Source: Rhizobacter sp. AJA081-3 (GTDB lineage Bacteria > Pseudomonadota > Gammaproteobacteria > Burkholderiales > Burkholderiaceae_C). Taken from it: a stretch of DNA of 64,000 bases. Location of the stretch: assembly GCF_017795745.1 (NCBI RefSeq), contig NZ_CP059067.1:124001-188000 (forward strand), written 5' to 3'. Both the position numbers and the translations under genes were made by a program. The notes under the pieces are model-generated. The model worked only from the letters and a program-made list of their open reading frames with translations. It did no database searches and was not told the origin of the DNA. Below are positions 37,733 to 46,040 of the stretch, in pieces; the first letter of the stretch is position 1, and every line of letters starts with the position of its first letter.

Positions 37733-39382
37733 ATGGACGAAACATTCGCTCTCTCCGCCCTCGCGCTCGGCGCGCTTGCCTGGACGCTGCCGCGCGCCAA
37801 ACGCCGGCTCGAACTCTCGCGTGCCAAGCACCGCTCGCTGGCCGGGCACTCGCGCATGGCCAAGCGCATTGCCGGGCTGATCCCCGGCTACGCCTACGAC
37901 GAGGAGCGCTTCTTCGGCTCCGACGACGCGCCGCTGGAGGTGCAGGCCAGCCGCCGCGCCGCCTTCCGCCGCCTCTGCGAGGACTTCGCGCAGCGTTTCG
38001 AACGCAGTGCGGCGATGACGGCGCAGGCGCGCGAGGGCCTGTCGGACCTGCAGTTCACCGGCAGCTACCGTGTGCCCTTTCAGTACAGCCCCTACCTGCG
38101 CGAGCACCTGAAGATCGGCGGCTTCCTGCAGTCCTCGTCGGGCGTGACGGTGCAGGACCTGGACGGCAACGTCTTCCACGACCTCACCGGCTCCTACGGC
38201 GTCAACGTGCTCGGCTACGACGCGTACAAGGAGTGCATCGCCCGCGGCGTGGCGGCTGCGCAGGCCCTCGGGCCGGTGCTCGGCGCCTACCACCCGGCGG
38301 TGCTCGACAACGTGCAGCGCCTGCGTGAGATCTCCGGGCTCGACGAGGTCTCGTTCCACATGTCGGGTACCGAAGCGGTGATGCAGGCGGTGCGGCTGGC
38401 GCGCTACCACACGAAGCGCACGCACCTCGTGCGCTTCACGGGCTCGTACCACGGCTGGTGGGAGGACGTGCAGCCCGGCCCGGGCAACCCGCTGCCGCCG
38501 CGCGAGACCTACACGCTCAAGGACATGGACGAGCGCAGCCTGCATGTGCTGCGCACCCGGCGCGACATCGCCTGCGTGCTGGTCAATCCGCTGCAGGCGC
38601 TGCACCCGAACGCCTCGGCCCCGGGGGACTCTTCGCTGGTGGACAGCACGCGCCGCGCCGGCTTCGAGCGCGCGCGCTACACCGAGTGGCTGAAGCAGTT
38701 GCGCGCGGTGTGCAGCGAACGCGGCATCGTGCTGATCTTCGACGAGGTCTTCGTCGGCTTCCGCCTGGCGATGGGTGGCGCGCAGGAGTACTTCGGTGTG
38801 CGCGCCGACATGGTCACCTACGGCAAGACGCTGGGTGGCGGCCTGCCGGTGGGCGTGGTGTGCGGCAAGCGCGACCTGATGAAGCGATTCCGCGAAGAGC
38901 GCCCGGTCGACATCTGTTTCGCGCGCGGCACCTTCAATGCGCACCCCTACGTGATGACGACGATGCGCGCCTTCCTCGAGCGCCTGCAGCGCCCCGAGGT
39001 GCAATCGCTCTACGACGGGCTGGACGAGCGCTGGAACGCGCACGCCGAAGGATTCAACCTTGCCCTCGCCGAAGCCGGCGTGCCGGTGCGCGTGGCCAAC
39101 CTGTCGTCGATCTGGACGGTGCTGTATACCAAGCCGTCGCGCTACAACTGGATGCTGCAGTTCTACCTGCGTGCGCACGGGCTGGCCCTGAGCTGGGTCG
39201 GGACGGGGCGGTTGATCTTCAGCCTGAACTTCAGCGACGACGACATGCGCAACGTGCGCCAGCGATTCGTCGACGCTGCGCTGGACATGCAGGCCGACGG
39301 CTGGTGGTGGGACGACCCCGCGCAGTCCGACCGCGGCATCCGGCGCGGCATCCTGCGCGAGATGCTGCGCCAGCGCTTCTGA
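37733..39382 (+). CDS. Class III PLP aminotransferase/aminomutase with membrane anchor
   Basis: The 549-aa product has a short N-terminal hydrophobic stretch (FALSALALGALAWTL, residues 5-19) and a basic helix. A fold-type I PLP domain from about residue 110 resembles glutamate-1-semialdehyde aminomutase: FHMSGTEAVMQAVRLAR, HGWW, FDEVFVGFR (D337-E338) and the PLP lysine K365 in YGKTLGGGLPVGVVCG. True HemL is about 430 aa and soluble, so this is probably another enzyme. Its place among lipid genes and a weak Pho box suggest a role in an amino-containing lipid or head group (inference). It diverges from psd and converges on the 39391 gene. Confidence 0.82.
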   Translation: MDETFALSALALGALAWTLPRAKRRLELSRAKHRSLAGHSRMAKRIAGLIPGYAYDEERFFGSDDAPLEVQASRRAAFRRLCEDFAQRFERSAAMTAQAREGLSDLQFTGSYRVPFQYSPYLREHLKIGGFLQSSSGVTVQDLDGNVFHDLTGSYGVNVLGYDAYKECIARGVAAAQALGPVLGAYHPAVLDNVQRLREISGLDEVSFHMSGTEAVMQAVRLARYHTKRTHLVRFTGSYHGWWEDVQPGPGNPLPPRETYTLKDMDERSLHVLRTRRDIACVLVNPLQALHPNASAPGDSSLVDSTRRAGFERARYTEWLKQLRAVCSERGIVLIFDEVFVGFRLAMGGAQEYFGVRADMVTYGKTLGGGLPVGVVCGKRDLMKRFREERPVDICFARGTFNAHPYVMTTMRAFLERLQRPEVQSLYDGLDERWNAHAEGFNLALAEAGVPVRVANLSSIWTVLYTKPSRYNWMLQFYLRAHGLALSWVGTGRLIFSLNFSDDDMRNVRQRFVDAALDMQADGWWWDDPAQSDRGIRRGILREMLRQRF

Positions 39383-39390
39383 GCGAGCGC

Positions 39391-40002
39391 TCAGGACGGG
39401 TGCCGCACGTGCGGCATCGGGTCGATCAGCTCGCCGCGCAGCAGGTGCAGCGGGGCCTTGTGGTAAAGCAGGATGTCGTGGAAGGGGTCGGTGAGGATCT
39501 TCGCCGCCCACACCAGCCCGGTGGCCAGGCTCTGCTGCATCCACAGCTGCAGCACGCGGAACAGCAGGCCGGTGACGCCCAGCGCCAGCCAGGCGATGCC
39601 GACGTCATGCACGAAGGCGTTGAAGCCCACCGCCGGCACGATCAAGCCGAACAGCGAGGGCTCGATCCACAGCACGGCCGGGATCAGCACCCACACGGCC
39701 AGCAGCACGATCTTGCGGCGGATGTTGTAGCCGACCTTGATCTCCTCCTTGTACTCGTCGCTTACCTGGTTGACCTGGTCGAAGCCGCGCGGCTCGAAGA
39801 AAAAATGTCCGGCCTGGCGGCTCGTCATCGACACGCACCAGGCGAGCAGGGCAGCCATCGCCGGATCGACGAAGAGCAGCGCGTAGGCGACCAGGAAGCT
39901 GATCGCGCTGAGCAGATGCAGGCTCTGGTTGATGCGGCTGTGGTGGTAGTAGCGGTGGTCGTCCCAGCGCTGGGTGCGGAGTTCCTGCAGGAAAGCGGTC
40001 AC
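39391..40002 (-). CDS. Small His-rich integral membrane protein, Mpo1/desaturase-like
   Basis: The 203-aa product has about four hydrophobic helices and clustered His residues (DDHRYYHHSRINQSLHLL near residue 14, RQAGHFFFEP near 62, DPFHDILLYHKAPLHLL near 172). The H-x-N-x3-H and GHFFFE pattern recalls the Mpo1/DUF962 family of membrane fatty-acid oxygenases, and in general di-iron membrane hydroxylases. That assignment is tentative. It starts with GTG and is transcribed away from the SqdX-like gene; a good candidate Pho box lies 48 bp upstream. A role in modifying lipid acyl chains during phosphate limitation is a reasonable guess. Confidence 0.68.
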   Translation of the reverse strand: MTAFLQELRTQRWDDHRYYHHSRINQSLHLLSAISFLVAYALLFVDPAMAALLAWCVSMTSRQAGHFFFEPRGFDQVNQVSDEYKEEIKVGYNIRRKIVLLAVWVLIPAVLWIEPSLFGLIVPAVGFNAFVHDVGIAWLALGVTGLLFRVLQLWMQQSLATGLVWAAKILTDPFHDILLYHKAPLHLLRGELIDPMPHVRHPS

Positions 40003-40050
40003 GTGTCACCTCGTTGGCGGATTTGGGTGACGGGATGGTGACCACCGTGC

Positions 40051-40068
40051 GTGAAAGCCGCGTGACGG
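40051..40068 (-). promoter_or_regulatory. Candidate Pho box (minus strand) before the His-rich membrane protein
   Basis: On the minus strand the sequence is CCGTCAC-GCGG-CTTTCAC: two heptamers 11 bp apart matching CTGTCAY at 12 of 14. It lies 48 bp before the GTG at 40002. Confidence 0.5.
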
Positions 40069-40072
40069 TGCG

Positions 40073-40112
40073 CCGACATCGCCGTGTCGCACCGCTGTCA
40101 TCGAACTGTTGC
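40073..40112 (+). promoter_or_regulatory. Candidate Pho box array before the GT4 glycosyltransferase
   Basis: The core is CTGTCAT-CGAA-CTGTTGC (40095-40112), with a perfect first heptamer and 12 of 14 in total. Two weaker units at the same 11-bp period precede it (CCGACAT at 40073, GTGTCGC at 40084). The array ends 22 bp before the ATG at 40135, or 82 bp before the ATG at 40195. Confidence 0.55.
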
Positions 40113-40134
40113 GCGAGCGCTTCACCATGCCACC

Positions 40135-41376
40135 ATGGATGCGACCACCGACAGCGATCTGATCGTCGACCACTTCCCGGCGGCGTGGCGCTCGATGCGC
40201 ATCGCCTGCGTGACGGAGACCTATCCGCCCGAGGTCAACGGCGTGTCGCTCACCGTGGCGCGCATGGTCGAAGGCCTGCACCGGCGCAACCACGACGTGC
40301 AGCTGGTGCGGCCGCGCCAGGCGGCCGAGGCGGACCCGGACAGCGCGGGCCGCTTCCAGGAGGTGCTGCTCAAGGGGCTGCCGATCCCTCGCTATCCCAG
40401 CCTGCGCATGGGCGTGCCATCCAAGCGAACCTTGATCCAGCTGTGGACGCACCACCGGCCCGACGTCGTGCACATCGCCACCGAGGGTCCGCTGGGCTGG
40501 TCGGCGCTGCAAGCCGCGCTGCAGCTCAAGCTGCCGGTGTGCTCGGACTTCCGCACCAACTTCCACACTTACAGCCAGCACTACGGCGTGGGCTGGCTGT
40601 ACAAGCCGATCATGGCCTACCTTCGCAAGTTCCATAACCGCACGCTGTGCACCATGGTGCCCACCGAGGCACTGCGGCGCGAACTCGCGCGAGCGGGCTT
40701 TCACAATCTGGCGGTGGTGACCCGCGGGGTGGATACCGTGCAGTTCGACCCGGCCCGCCGCAGCGAAACGCTGCGCAGCGCGTGGGGTGTCGACAGAGAT
40801 ACGCTCGTCGTCAGCTGCGTAGGCCGGCTCGCCCGCGAGAAGAACCTCGACGTGCTGCTCGCGGCCTTCGAGGCCATCGTGCGCGAACGGCCGCAGGCCC
40901 GCCTGCTTGTCGTCGGCACAGGGCCGCTGCGTGCCGAGCTCGAAGCCCGCTGCCCTGAGGCCATCTTTGCGGGGCAACGCACCGGCGACGATCTCGCCGC
41001 GCACTACGCCTCGTCGGACTTGTTCCTCTTCCCCAGCCTGTCCGAGACCTTCGGCAACGTTACGACCGAGGCATTGGCCAGCGGCCTGCCGATCGTGGCC
41101 TTCGACTATGCCGCTGCCGCGCAGGTGATCGCGGCCGAAGAGCAGGGCGTGCGCGTGCCGTTCGGCGACAGTGAGGCTTTCGTGCGAGCCGCCGTCGCCC
41201 TGGCGCTCGACGGGCCCCGCCGTCACAGACTCGGCCAGGCCGCCCGTGAGCGTGCCAAGGAGCTCGACTGGGAGTCGATCGTGCAGCGCTTCGAGGGCGT
41301 GCTTGCCGGTGCCATCCGCCAGGGTGCGGTGCCGAGCGGAGTGCCGCTCACCTCCGGACTGCGCCGCGCGGCCTGA
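40135..41376 (+). CDS. GT4 glycosyltransferase, SqdX/MgtA-like
   Basis: This 413-aa (or 393-aa from 40195) GT-B enzyme has TETYPPEVNGVSLTVARMVEGL at the start of the catalytic domain, SDFRTNFHTYSQHYG, VTRGVDTVQFDP, CVGRLAREKNLDVLL, and the donor-site SLSETFGNVTTEALASGLPIVAF. This pattern is shared by bacterial lipid glycosyltransferases SqdX (sulfoquinovose) and MgtA/GtfB-like mannosyl/glucuronosyl enzymes. No SqdB is in this window, so the donor is open. Its strong candidate Pho box and lipid-gene neighbours suggest it acts on diacylglycerol or on the glycolipid made by the coupled Ugd/Agt-like pair. Confidence 0.82.
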   Translation: MDATTDSDLIVDHFPAAWRSMRIACVTETYPPEVNGVSLTVARMVEGLHRRNHDVQLVRPRQAAEADPDSAGRFQEVLLKGLPIPRYPSLRMGVPSKRTLIQLWTHHRPDVVHIATEGPLGWSALQAALQLKLPVCSDFRTNFHTYSQHYGVGWLYKPIMAYLRKFHNRTLCTMVPTEALRRELARAGFHNLAVVTRGVDTVQFDPARRSETLRSAWGVDRDTLVVSCVGRLAREKNLDVLLAAFEAIVRERPQARLLVVGTGPLRAELEARCPEAIFAGQRTGDDLAAHYASSDLFLFPSLSETFGNVTTEALASGLPIVAFDYAAAAQVIAAEEQGVRVPFGDSEAFVRAAVALALDGPRRHRLGQAARERAKELDWESIVQRFEGVLAGAIRQGAVPSGVPLTSGLRRAA

Positions 41377-41396
41377 ATCGAGGCGCTCGGCTCGGC

Positions 41397-42662
41397 TCAC
41401 TCCGCCATGCGCCGGGTGCGACGCATCAGCAGCAGTATCGCCACGGCGATGAGGCCGCCGAAGCCGCACAACAAGGGGACGATGGGCACATCGGCCGCGA
41501 CCATCGCGGCATAGACGCCGAGCATCACCAGGATGCTGGCGTTCTCGTTGAAACCCTGCACGGCGATCGATCGGCCGGCGGAGAGCAGCTCGCAGCCGCG
41601 GTGCTGCAGCAGCGCGTTCAGCGGCACCACCATCAGCCCGCCCACGGCGCCGGCCAGCATCAGCAGTGGCACAGCCAGCCACACGCTGTTCGTCAGCGCC
41701 ACCACCGGCAGCAGCAGACCGAGCCCGACGCCGAAGGCGAGCATGCGTCGCGCACGGGCGAGCGGCACCCAGCGGCCGGCTGCCGCCGCGCCGGCGACGA
41801 CGCCGACCGCCACCGCCGCTTGCAGGTAGCTCGCCTGGTGCAGCGGCAGGCCGAGATGGTCCTGTGCCCAGCGCAGCACGGCGAACTGCAGCGTGGCCCC
41901 GGCGCCCCAGAACAGCGTGGTGGCGGCCAATGACAAGCCACCCTGCGCATCGCGCCACAGCGTGAGGTTGGCGCCGGCGAAGTCGCGCAGCATCGCGACC
42001 GGGTGGATGGAGCGCGCCGCATAACGCGCGCCGCTGTCGGGGATGCCCAGGTTGAGCGCCGAGGCGAGCGCATAGACGCCCAGCAGCATCAGCAACGCCG
42101 GTGCCGAAGCGCCCGCGGACACGACGCCGGCTTCCTGCGTGCCATCGGCCAGCAGGGCGTAAAGCGACGTGGCCTGCAGCGCCGGGCTGACCAGCGCGCC
42201 GCCCAGCACCGTGCCGAGCAGCACCGCGCACACCACGGTCACCTCCAGCCAGCCGTTGGCCGCGACGAGCTGGCCCGGCGTGACCATCTCGGTGACCAAC
42301 CCGTACTTGGCCGGCGCATAGGCGGCCGCGCCGAAGCCGATCACCGCGAAGGCGGCGATCGGGTTGATGCCCGCCAGCAGGCCGATCACACCCAGCACCT
42401 TGACGCCGTTCATCCACGCCATCAAGCGGGCCTTGGGCATGGCATCTGCCAGCGGCCCCACGAGCGGCGCCAGGAACACATACGACAGCGTGAAGCCGAA
42501 CTTGAGCAGCGGCGCCCACCAGGCCGGTGCGCCGCGGGCCTGCAGCAGGGCCATGGTGACGATGAGCAGCGCGTTGTCCGCCAGGGCCGAGAAGAACTGC
42601 GCCGCGATCAGGCGATGGAAGCCCGCCGGCATGCGGTCGGCTTGCTCCGGCGGGGCCTGCAC
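41397..42662 (-). CDS. lplT: LplT-type lysophospholipid transporter
   Basis: This 421-aa MFS protein has about twelve hydrophobic helices. It starts FHRLIAAQFFSALADNALLIVTMALL, the LplT signature (F-x-S-A-x-A-D-N-A-L), with FLAPLVGPLADAMPKARLMAWMNGVK after TM2. LplT flips lysophospholipids across the inner membrane for re-acylation. The partner acyltransferase Aas is not in the window. Start is GTG 42662 or the Met at 42632. It begins one base after the stop of the pyruvate-kinase-like gene, so the two form an operon. Confidence 0.88.
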   Translation of the reverse strand: MQAPPEQADRMPAGFHRLIAAQFFSALADNALLIVTMALLQARGAPAWWAPLLKFGFTLSYVFLAPLVGPLADAMPKARLMAWMNGVKVLGVIGLLAGINPIAAFAVIGFGAAAYAPAKYGLVTEMVTPGQLVAANGWLEVTVVCAVLLGTVLGGALVSPALQATSLYALLADGTQEAGVVSAGASAPALLMLLGVYALASALNLGIPDSGARYAARSIHPVAMLRDFAGANLTLWRDAQGGLSLAATTLFWGAGATLQFAVLRWAQDHLGLPLHQASYLQAAVAVGVVAGAAAAGRWVPLARARRMLAFGVGLGLLLPVVALTNSVWLAVPLLMLAGAVGGLMVVPLNALLQHRGCELLSAGRSIAVQGFNENASILVMLGVYAAMVAADVPIVPLLCGFGGLIAVAILLLMRRTRRMAE

Positions 42663-42663
42663 C

Positions 42664-44553
42664 TCAGCCGCGCACGCGGTTCCAGGATTTCAGCGCACGA
42701 AGCAGCGGGCGCTTCTTGGACTGATGCTCCTGCATCCGGTGCAGCACGTCGTCGAGCGTCCGCATCGCGTCGAGGATGTGCGGGCCCTTGTTGAGCATCA
42801 CGCACTCGGCACGCTCGCCCATCGCGGCGTCGGTGATCTCGGCGCGCGAAGGCAGCCCCTTCTTGGCCAGCGACTCGAGCACCTGCGTGGCCCACACCAC
42901 CGGCATGTGGGCTGCCTCGCAGGCCCAGAGGATCTCTTCCTGCACCTCCGCCAGGCGCTCGAAGCCGCATTCCACCGCCAGGTCGCCCCGCGCGATCATC
43001 ACGCCGGACGCCGGCGAGACCAGGGCCTCGAAGAGCAGTTCGGGCAGGTGCTCGAAACCGCGTCGCGTCTCGATCTTCAGGATCAACCCGAGCTGCGCTG
43101 CGTCGCGCCGCACAAGCTCCTCGCGCAGCATGCGCACGTCGGTGGCGGACTGCGCGAACGACAGGCCGACCAGGTCCGCATGGCGCGCCACCACGTCCAG
43201 GTCGGCGCGGTCCTTGTCGGTCAGCGCGGGCAGGTCCAGTTCGCTGTCGGGGAAGTTGATGCCCTTGTCGGCGCCGAGGTCCTGGCCGCCGTCGGCCACG
43301 TCGGTGATCTCCACGTCCACGCCGCGCGCCGCGACGCGCGTGATCACGCCGCCGATGCGGCCATCGTCGAACCAGACATGTTCGCCCTTGCTCACCTGCT
43401 TGAGCACCTGCGGCAGCGTGCAGGAGACGGTGGCCGGCGCCACCCGGCGTGCGTGCGAGCCATGGGTGGCCGCATGGCCGATGCCCTCGGGCGTGAGCCG
43501 CAGCGTGTCGCCGCGGAACAGCCGGATGCGCCCGCTCGTCGCGGGCAGGCCCCGAACCGCAGACTCCGGCGCCTCGACGTCGCGGCCGTTTAGTCGCAGC
43601 TTTGTCTCGGCGGTGAGGTAGGCGGTGCGGTTGCATTCGACGAGCACGCCGCCGGTGCGTTCGTCGACGACGGTGAGCCGCCGCGTCGCCGCACGCGCAT
43701 CGGTGAAATCGATGCGGTCACCGGGCCGCAGCTGCGCCAGCCAGTCCGGATCGACCTCGATCAGTTCGGCCGCACCGTCGACCGGCGCGCTCGAGCCGAG
43801 CGCGCGCAGGCCCAGCAGCGCCGGTGCCGTGACGAAGCCATACTCGTCGCGGGCCGGCTTCACCTTGAGCACGCCCGGCCCCGCCATGATGGCGCCGGTG
43901 CGGATCTTCGGCCCGGCCAGATCCATCAGCACCTGCACGGCGCGGCCGCTGGTTCCGCCAGCGCGGCGCACGTGCGAGGCCATCGCCGCCCAGGCCGGCG
44001 CTTCGTCGTGCGCGCAGTTGATGCGTGCCACGTCCATGCCGGCATGCACGAGGGCGCCGACCAGCGCCGCATCGTGGGCGGCCTCCGACGGCAGCGTCAC
44101 CATGATGCGCACGCGACGGTGCGGCGAGGGGGAGCCGAACAGGCGGGCACTGTGCCGCTCGAGACGCTCGCGGCCGCTGCCGAAGCCGGTCGGTTCGTCC
44201 GGGTCATGGTTGTCCCAGTGCCGGCCGGTCAGCACGTGCAGCAGGCCGAGCACCTTGTCGAGGTTGGCCATCACATGCGTCTCGGCGCGCCCCAGCGACG
44301 ACAGGCCCAGCCGCGAAAGGCGCTCCTGCAGCGCCCGCGCATCGATGCTGCGCATGGCCAGGTAGTGGGCCAGGTTGCGCGCGCTGGCGCTGCGCTCCGG
44401 GTGGGCCGCGGCGATCCACGGGGCGAGCGCGCTCTCGTGCGCGAGCATCGCGCTGCGCAGCGCCTGCAGCTCGTCGATGAGGGCGGTGCACAGCGGGGCG
44501 TCCCAGCCGGAGGCGGGCACGGCGTTCAGAGCAGGATCCATCAGCATGTTCAT
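42664..44553 (-). CDS. Pyruvate-kinase-like protein with N-terminal extension
   Basis: The 629-aa product has an N-terminal helical region (about residues 1-140) not found in ordinary pyruvate kinases, then a split barrel with RIMVTLPSEAAHDAALV (family TLGP region altered), VLMDLAGPKIRTG, a B-domain-like insertion, LILKIETRRGFEHLPEL (catalytic Lys), GVMIARGDLAVE and VVWATQVLESLAKKGLPSRAEITD. The usual MLSGETA is replaced by VMLNKGPHI, and the C-terminal allosteric domain is missing. This atypical family is probably still able to bind phosphoenolpyruvate, but its activity and partner pathway are uncertain. It is co-transcribed with lplT and has a good candidate Pho box. Confidence 0.8.
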   Translation of the reverse strand: MNMLMDPALNAVPASGWDAPLCTALIDELQALRSAMLAHESALAPWIAAAHPERSASARNLAHYLAMRSIDARALQERLSRLGLSSLGRAETHVMANLDKVLGLLHVLTGRHWDNHDPDEPTGFGSGRERLERHSARLFGSPSPHRRVRIMVTLPSEAAHDAALVGALVHAGMDVARINCAHDEAPAWAAMASHVRRAGGTSGRAVQVLMDLAGPKIRTGAIMAGPGVLKVKPARDEYGFVTAPALLGLRALGSSAPVDGAAELIEVDPDWLAQLRPGDRIDFTDARAATRRLTVVDERTGGVLVECNRTAYLTAETKLRLNGRDVEAPESAVRGLPATSGRIRLFRGDTLRLTPEGIGHAATHGSHARRVAPATVSCTLPQVLKQVSKGEHVWFDDGRIGGVITRVAARGVDVEITDVADGGQDLGADKGINFPDSELDLPALTDKDRADLDVVARHADLVGLSFAQSATDVRMLREELVRRDAAQLGLILKIETRRGFEHLPELLFEALVSPASGVMIARGDLAVECGFERLAEVQEEILWACEAAHMPVVWATQVLESLAKKGLPSRAEITDAAMGERAECVMLNKGPHILDAMRTLDDVLHRMQEHQSKKRPLLRALKSWNRVRG

Positions 44554-44576
44554 GCGCGCGAGTCTGGCGCATGGAT

Positions 44577-44594
44577 GTGGCAGCAGCGTGACGG
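44577..44594 (-). promoter_or_regulatory. Candidate Pho box (minus strand) before the pyk-like/lplT operon
   Basis: On the minus strand the sequence is CCGTCAC-GCTG-CTGCCAC: two heptamers 11 bp apart, matching CTGTCAY at 12 of 14. It lies 24 bp before the first ATG (44553). Confidence 0.5.
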
Positions 44595-44604
44595 TGATTC
44601 GATA

Positions 44605-44625
44605 TGGTATAAATCATTTACACCA
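44605..44625. promoter_or_regulatory. 21-bp palindrome before the Ala/Lys-rich protein gene
   Basis: The arms TGGT-n-TAAAT and ATTTA-n-ACCA are exact inverted copies around a central C at 44615, with only the two n positions not pairing. It is an AT-rich island in GC-rich DNA, 17 bp before the 44643 start and overlapping a TATAAA-like -10 element. It is a likely operator, possibly autoregulatory. Confidence 0.5.
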
Positions 44626-44642
44626 ATACAAGGAGCCCCTCC

Positions 44643-45047
44643 ATGGCCACCCGAACCCCTGCATCCAAGCCTCGTGCGGCGGCGAAACCGCCCGCCAAGC
44701 CCGCGCCCAAGGCGTCGGCCAAGCCGGCCGCGAAGAAGCCGGCACCTGCGCCGGCCAAGCGCGTCGCGGTGAAGATGCCCGCGCCCGCGCCGAAGGCCGC
44801 GGCACCCGCCAAGCCGCCCAAGCTGAAGGCCAAGCTGGTGCGCGACAGCTTCACGATGCCGCAATCGGACTTCGCCCTCATCGCCGTGCTCAAGGAGCGC
44901 GCGATCGGCTTCAAGCGACCGACCAAGAAGAGCGAACTGCTGCGCGCGGGCCTGCAGGCACTGGCCGGGCTCAACGACGCGTCGCTGCAAGCGGCCTTGA
45001 ACGCCCTCGCCCCGCTGAAGCCGGGCCGGCCGAAGAAGGCCGACTGA
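44643..45047 (+). CDS. Histone H1-like Ala/Lys/Pro-rich protein with conserved C-terminal domain
   Basis: The 134-aa product has an N-terminal half of AKPAPK-type repeats, like the basic tails of bacterial histone H1-like proteins, which bind DNA non-specifically. The C-terminal half (about residues 65-125, RDSFTMPQSDFALIAVLKERAIGFKRPTKKSELLRAGLQAL) looks like a ribbon-helix-helix-type fold, with a strand followed by two helices. AAGGAG precedes the ATG. The protein is probably a nucleoid or regulatory protein. The palindrome just upstream could be its own site. Confidence 0.7.
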   Translation: MATRTPASKPRAAAKPPAKPAPKASAKPAAKKPAPAPAKRVAVKMPAPAPKAAAPAKPPKLKAKLVRDSFTMPQSDFALIAVLKERAIGFKRPTKKSELLRAGLQALAGLNDASLQAALNALAPLKPGRPKKAD

Positions 45048-45056
45048 GCCAGCCTC

Positions 45057-46040
45057 TCAGGCCCGCAGGCCGACGCGATTGATCGCGTCGCCCGGGGCCA
45101 GGCCCTTGAGCACGGCCTCGACGTTGTCGACGGCGCGGTGCTCGATGGCTCGGCGAACGTCGGTGACGGCGGATCCGAGGTGCGGCGTGAACAGGGTTCG
45201 GTCGTGCGCGCGAAGTGCCACGCTCACCTCGGCCGGCCGCGCTGGCAAGCCCCAGTCCTCGCACTCGAACACATCGGCGGCGTAGCCGCCGGCCTGGCCC
45301 TTGGCCAGGTGCCGTGCCATGGCGGCCTCGTCGACAACGCTGCCCCGGCCGACGTTGACCCACAGCGCGCCGCGCCGCGCCCGAGCGATCTCGTGTTCGC
45401 CGATGAGGTGCAGCGTCGAGTCGGTCAGCGGCAAGGCCAGGATCAGCAGGTCGGCCTGGTCCAGCGCCGTGTCGAGCGTTGCGCCCTCGACGCCGGCTGG
45501 CATCGCGCTGATCCGGTCCACCCCCAGCAGGCGGCAGCCGAAGCCGCGCAGCCGCTCGGCGATGGCCCGGCCGACGCAGCCCATGCCGAGAACCGCCACC
45601 GTGCTGCCGGACAGGCCGTGCCCGTACAGAACGGGGCGCCAGCCGCGGAATCGGCCCTCGCGCACGAGTGTGTCGCCGTGGCGCAGGTGCCGGCCGAGCC
45701 CGATGGCCAGGCCGACGGCGAGTTCGGCGGTCGGCGCGGTCAGCAGGTCCGGCACGATCGACACCCAGACGCCGGCGCGCGTGCAGGCCTCCACGTCGTA
45801 GTTGTCGAAGCCCTTGAGTGCGCAGGCGACGACGCGAAGCTCGCGTGCCTCGCGCAGCACCGCCGCGTCGATGCGGTCGGTCATGAAGCCGATCACGGCC
45901 GTGGCGCCGACCAGGCGCTGCGCCAGCGCCTGCCGGCCGAGGGGCTCGGGGCCGGCATGCATGTCCAGCGAGCCGAGTTGGGCCAGCCGCTCGGCCACGT
46001 CCGCATGCACCGGCTGGGTGACGAGGATGCGGGGCCTCAT
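45057..46040 (-). CDS. ptxD: Phosphonate (phosphite) dehydrogenase
   Basis: This 327-aa D-2-hydroxyacid-dehydrogenase-fold enzyme oxidises phosphite to phosphate with NAD. The stretch FMTDRIDA ... LRVVACALKGFDNYDVEAC ... VPDLLTAPTAELAVGLAIGLGRHLR closely matches PtxD. The catalytic residues fall at the PtxD positions: K76, R232, E261 and H287. The NAD site is LGMGCVG, with D175 at the end of strand two favouring NAD. Its ATG overlaps the phnN stop by four bases, placing it last in a phnF-DUF1045-phnN-ptxD operon. It would let the cell use phosphite as phosphorus source; uptake may be through PhnCDE. Confidence 0.9.
   Translation of the reverse strand: MRPRILVTQPVHADVAERLAQLGSLDMHAGPEPLGRQALAQRLVGATAVIGFMTDRIDAAVLREARELRVVACALKGFDNYDVEACTRAGVWVSIVPDLLTAPTAELAVGLAIGLGRHLRHGDTLVREGRFRGWRPVLYGHGLSGSTVAVLGMGCVGRAIAERLRGFGCRLLGVDRISAMPAGVEGATLDTALDQADLLILALPLTDSTLHLIGEHEIARARRGALWVNVGRGSVVDEAAMARHLAKGQAGGYAADVFECEDWGLPARPAEVSVALRAHDRTLFTPHLGSAVTDVRRAIEHRAVDNVEAVLKGLAPGDAINRVGLRA

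Noticed and set aside
37733-39382. HemL, glutamate-1-semialdehyde aminomutase of haem synthesis
   Set aside because: It is about 120 residues too long, has an N-terminal hydrophobic segment, and sits among lipid genes; only the PLP core is shared.
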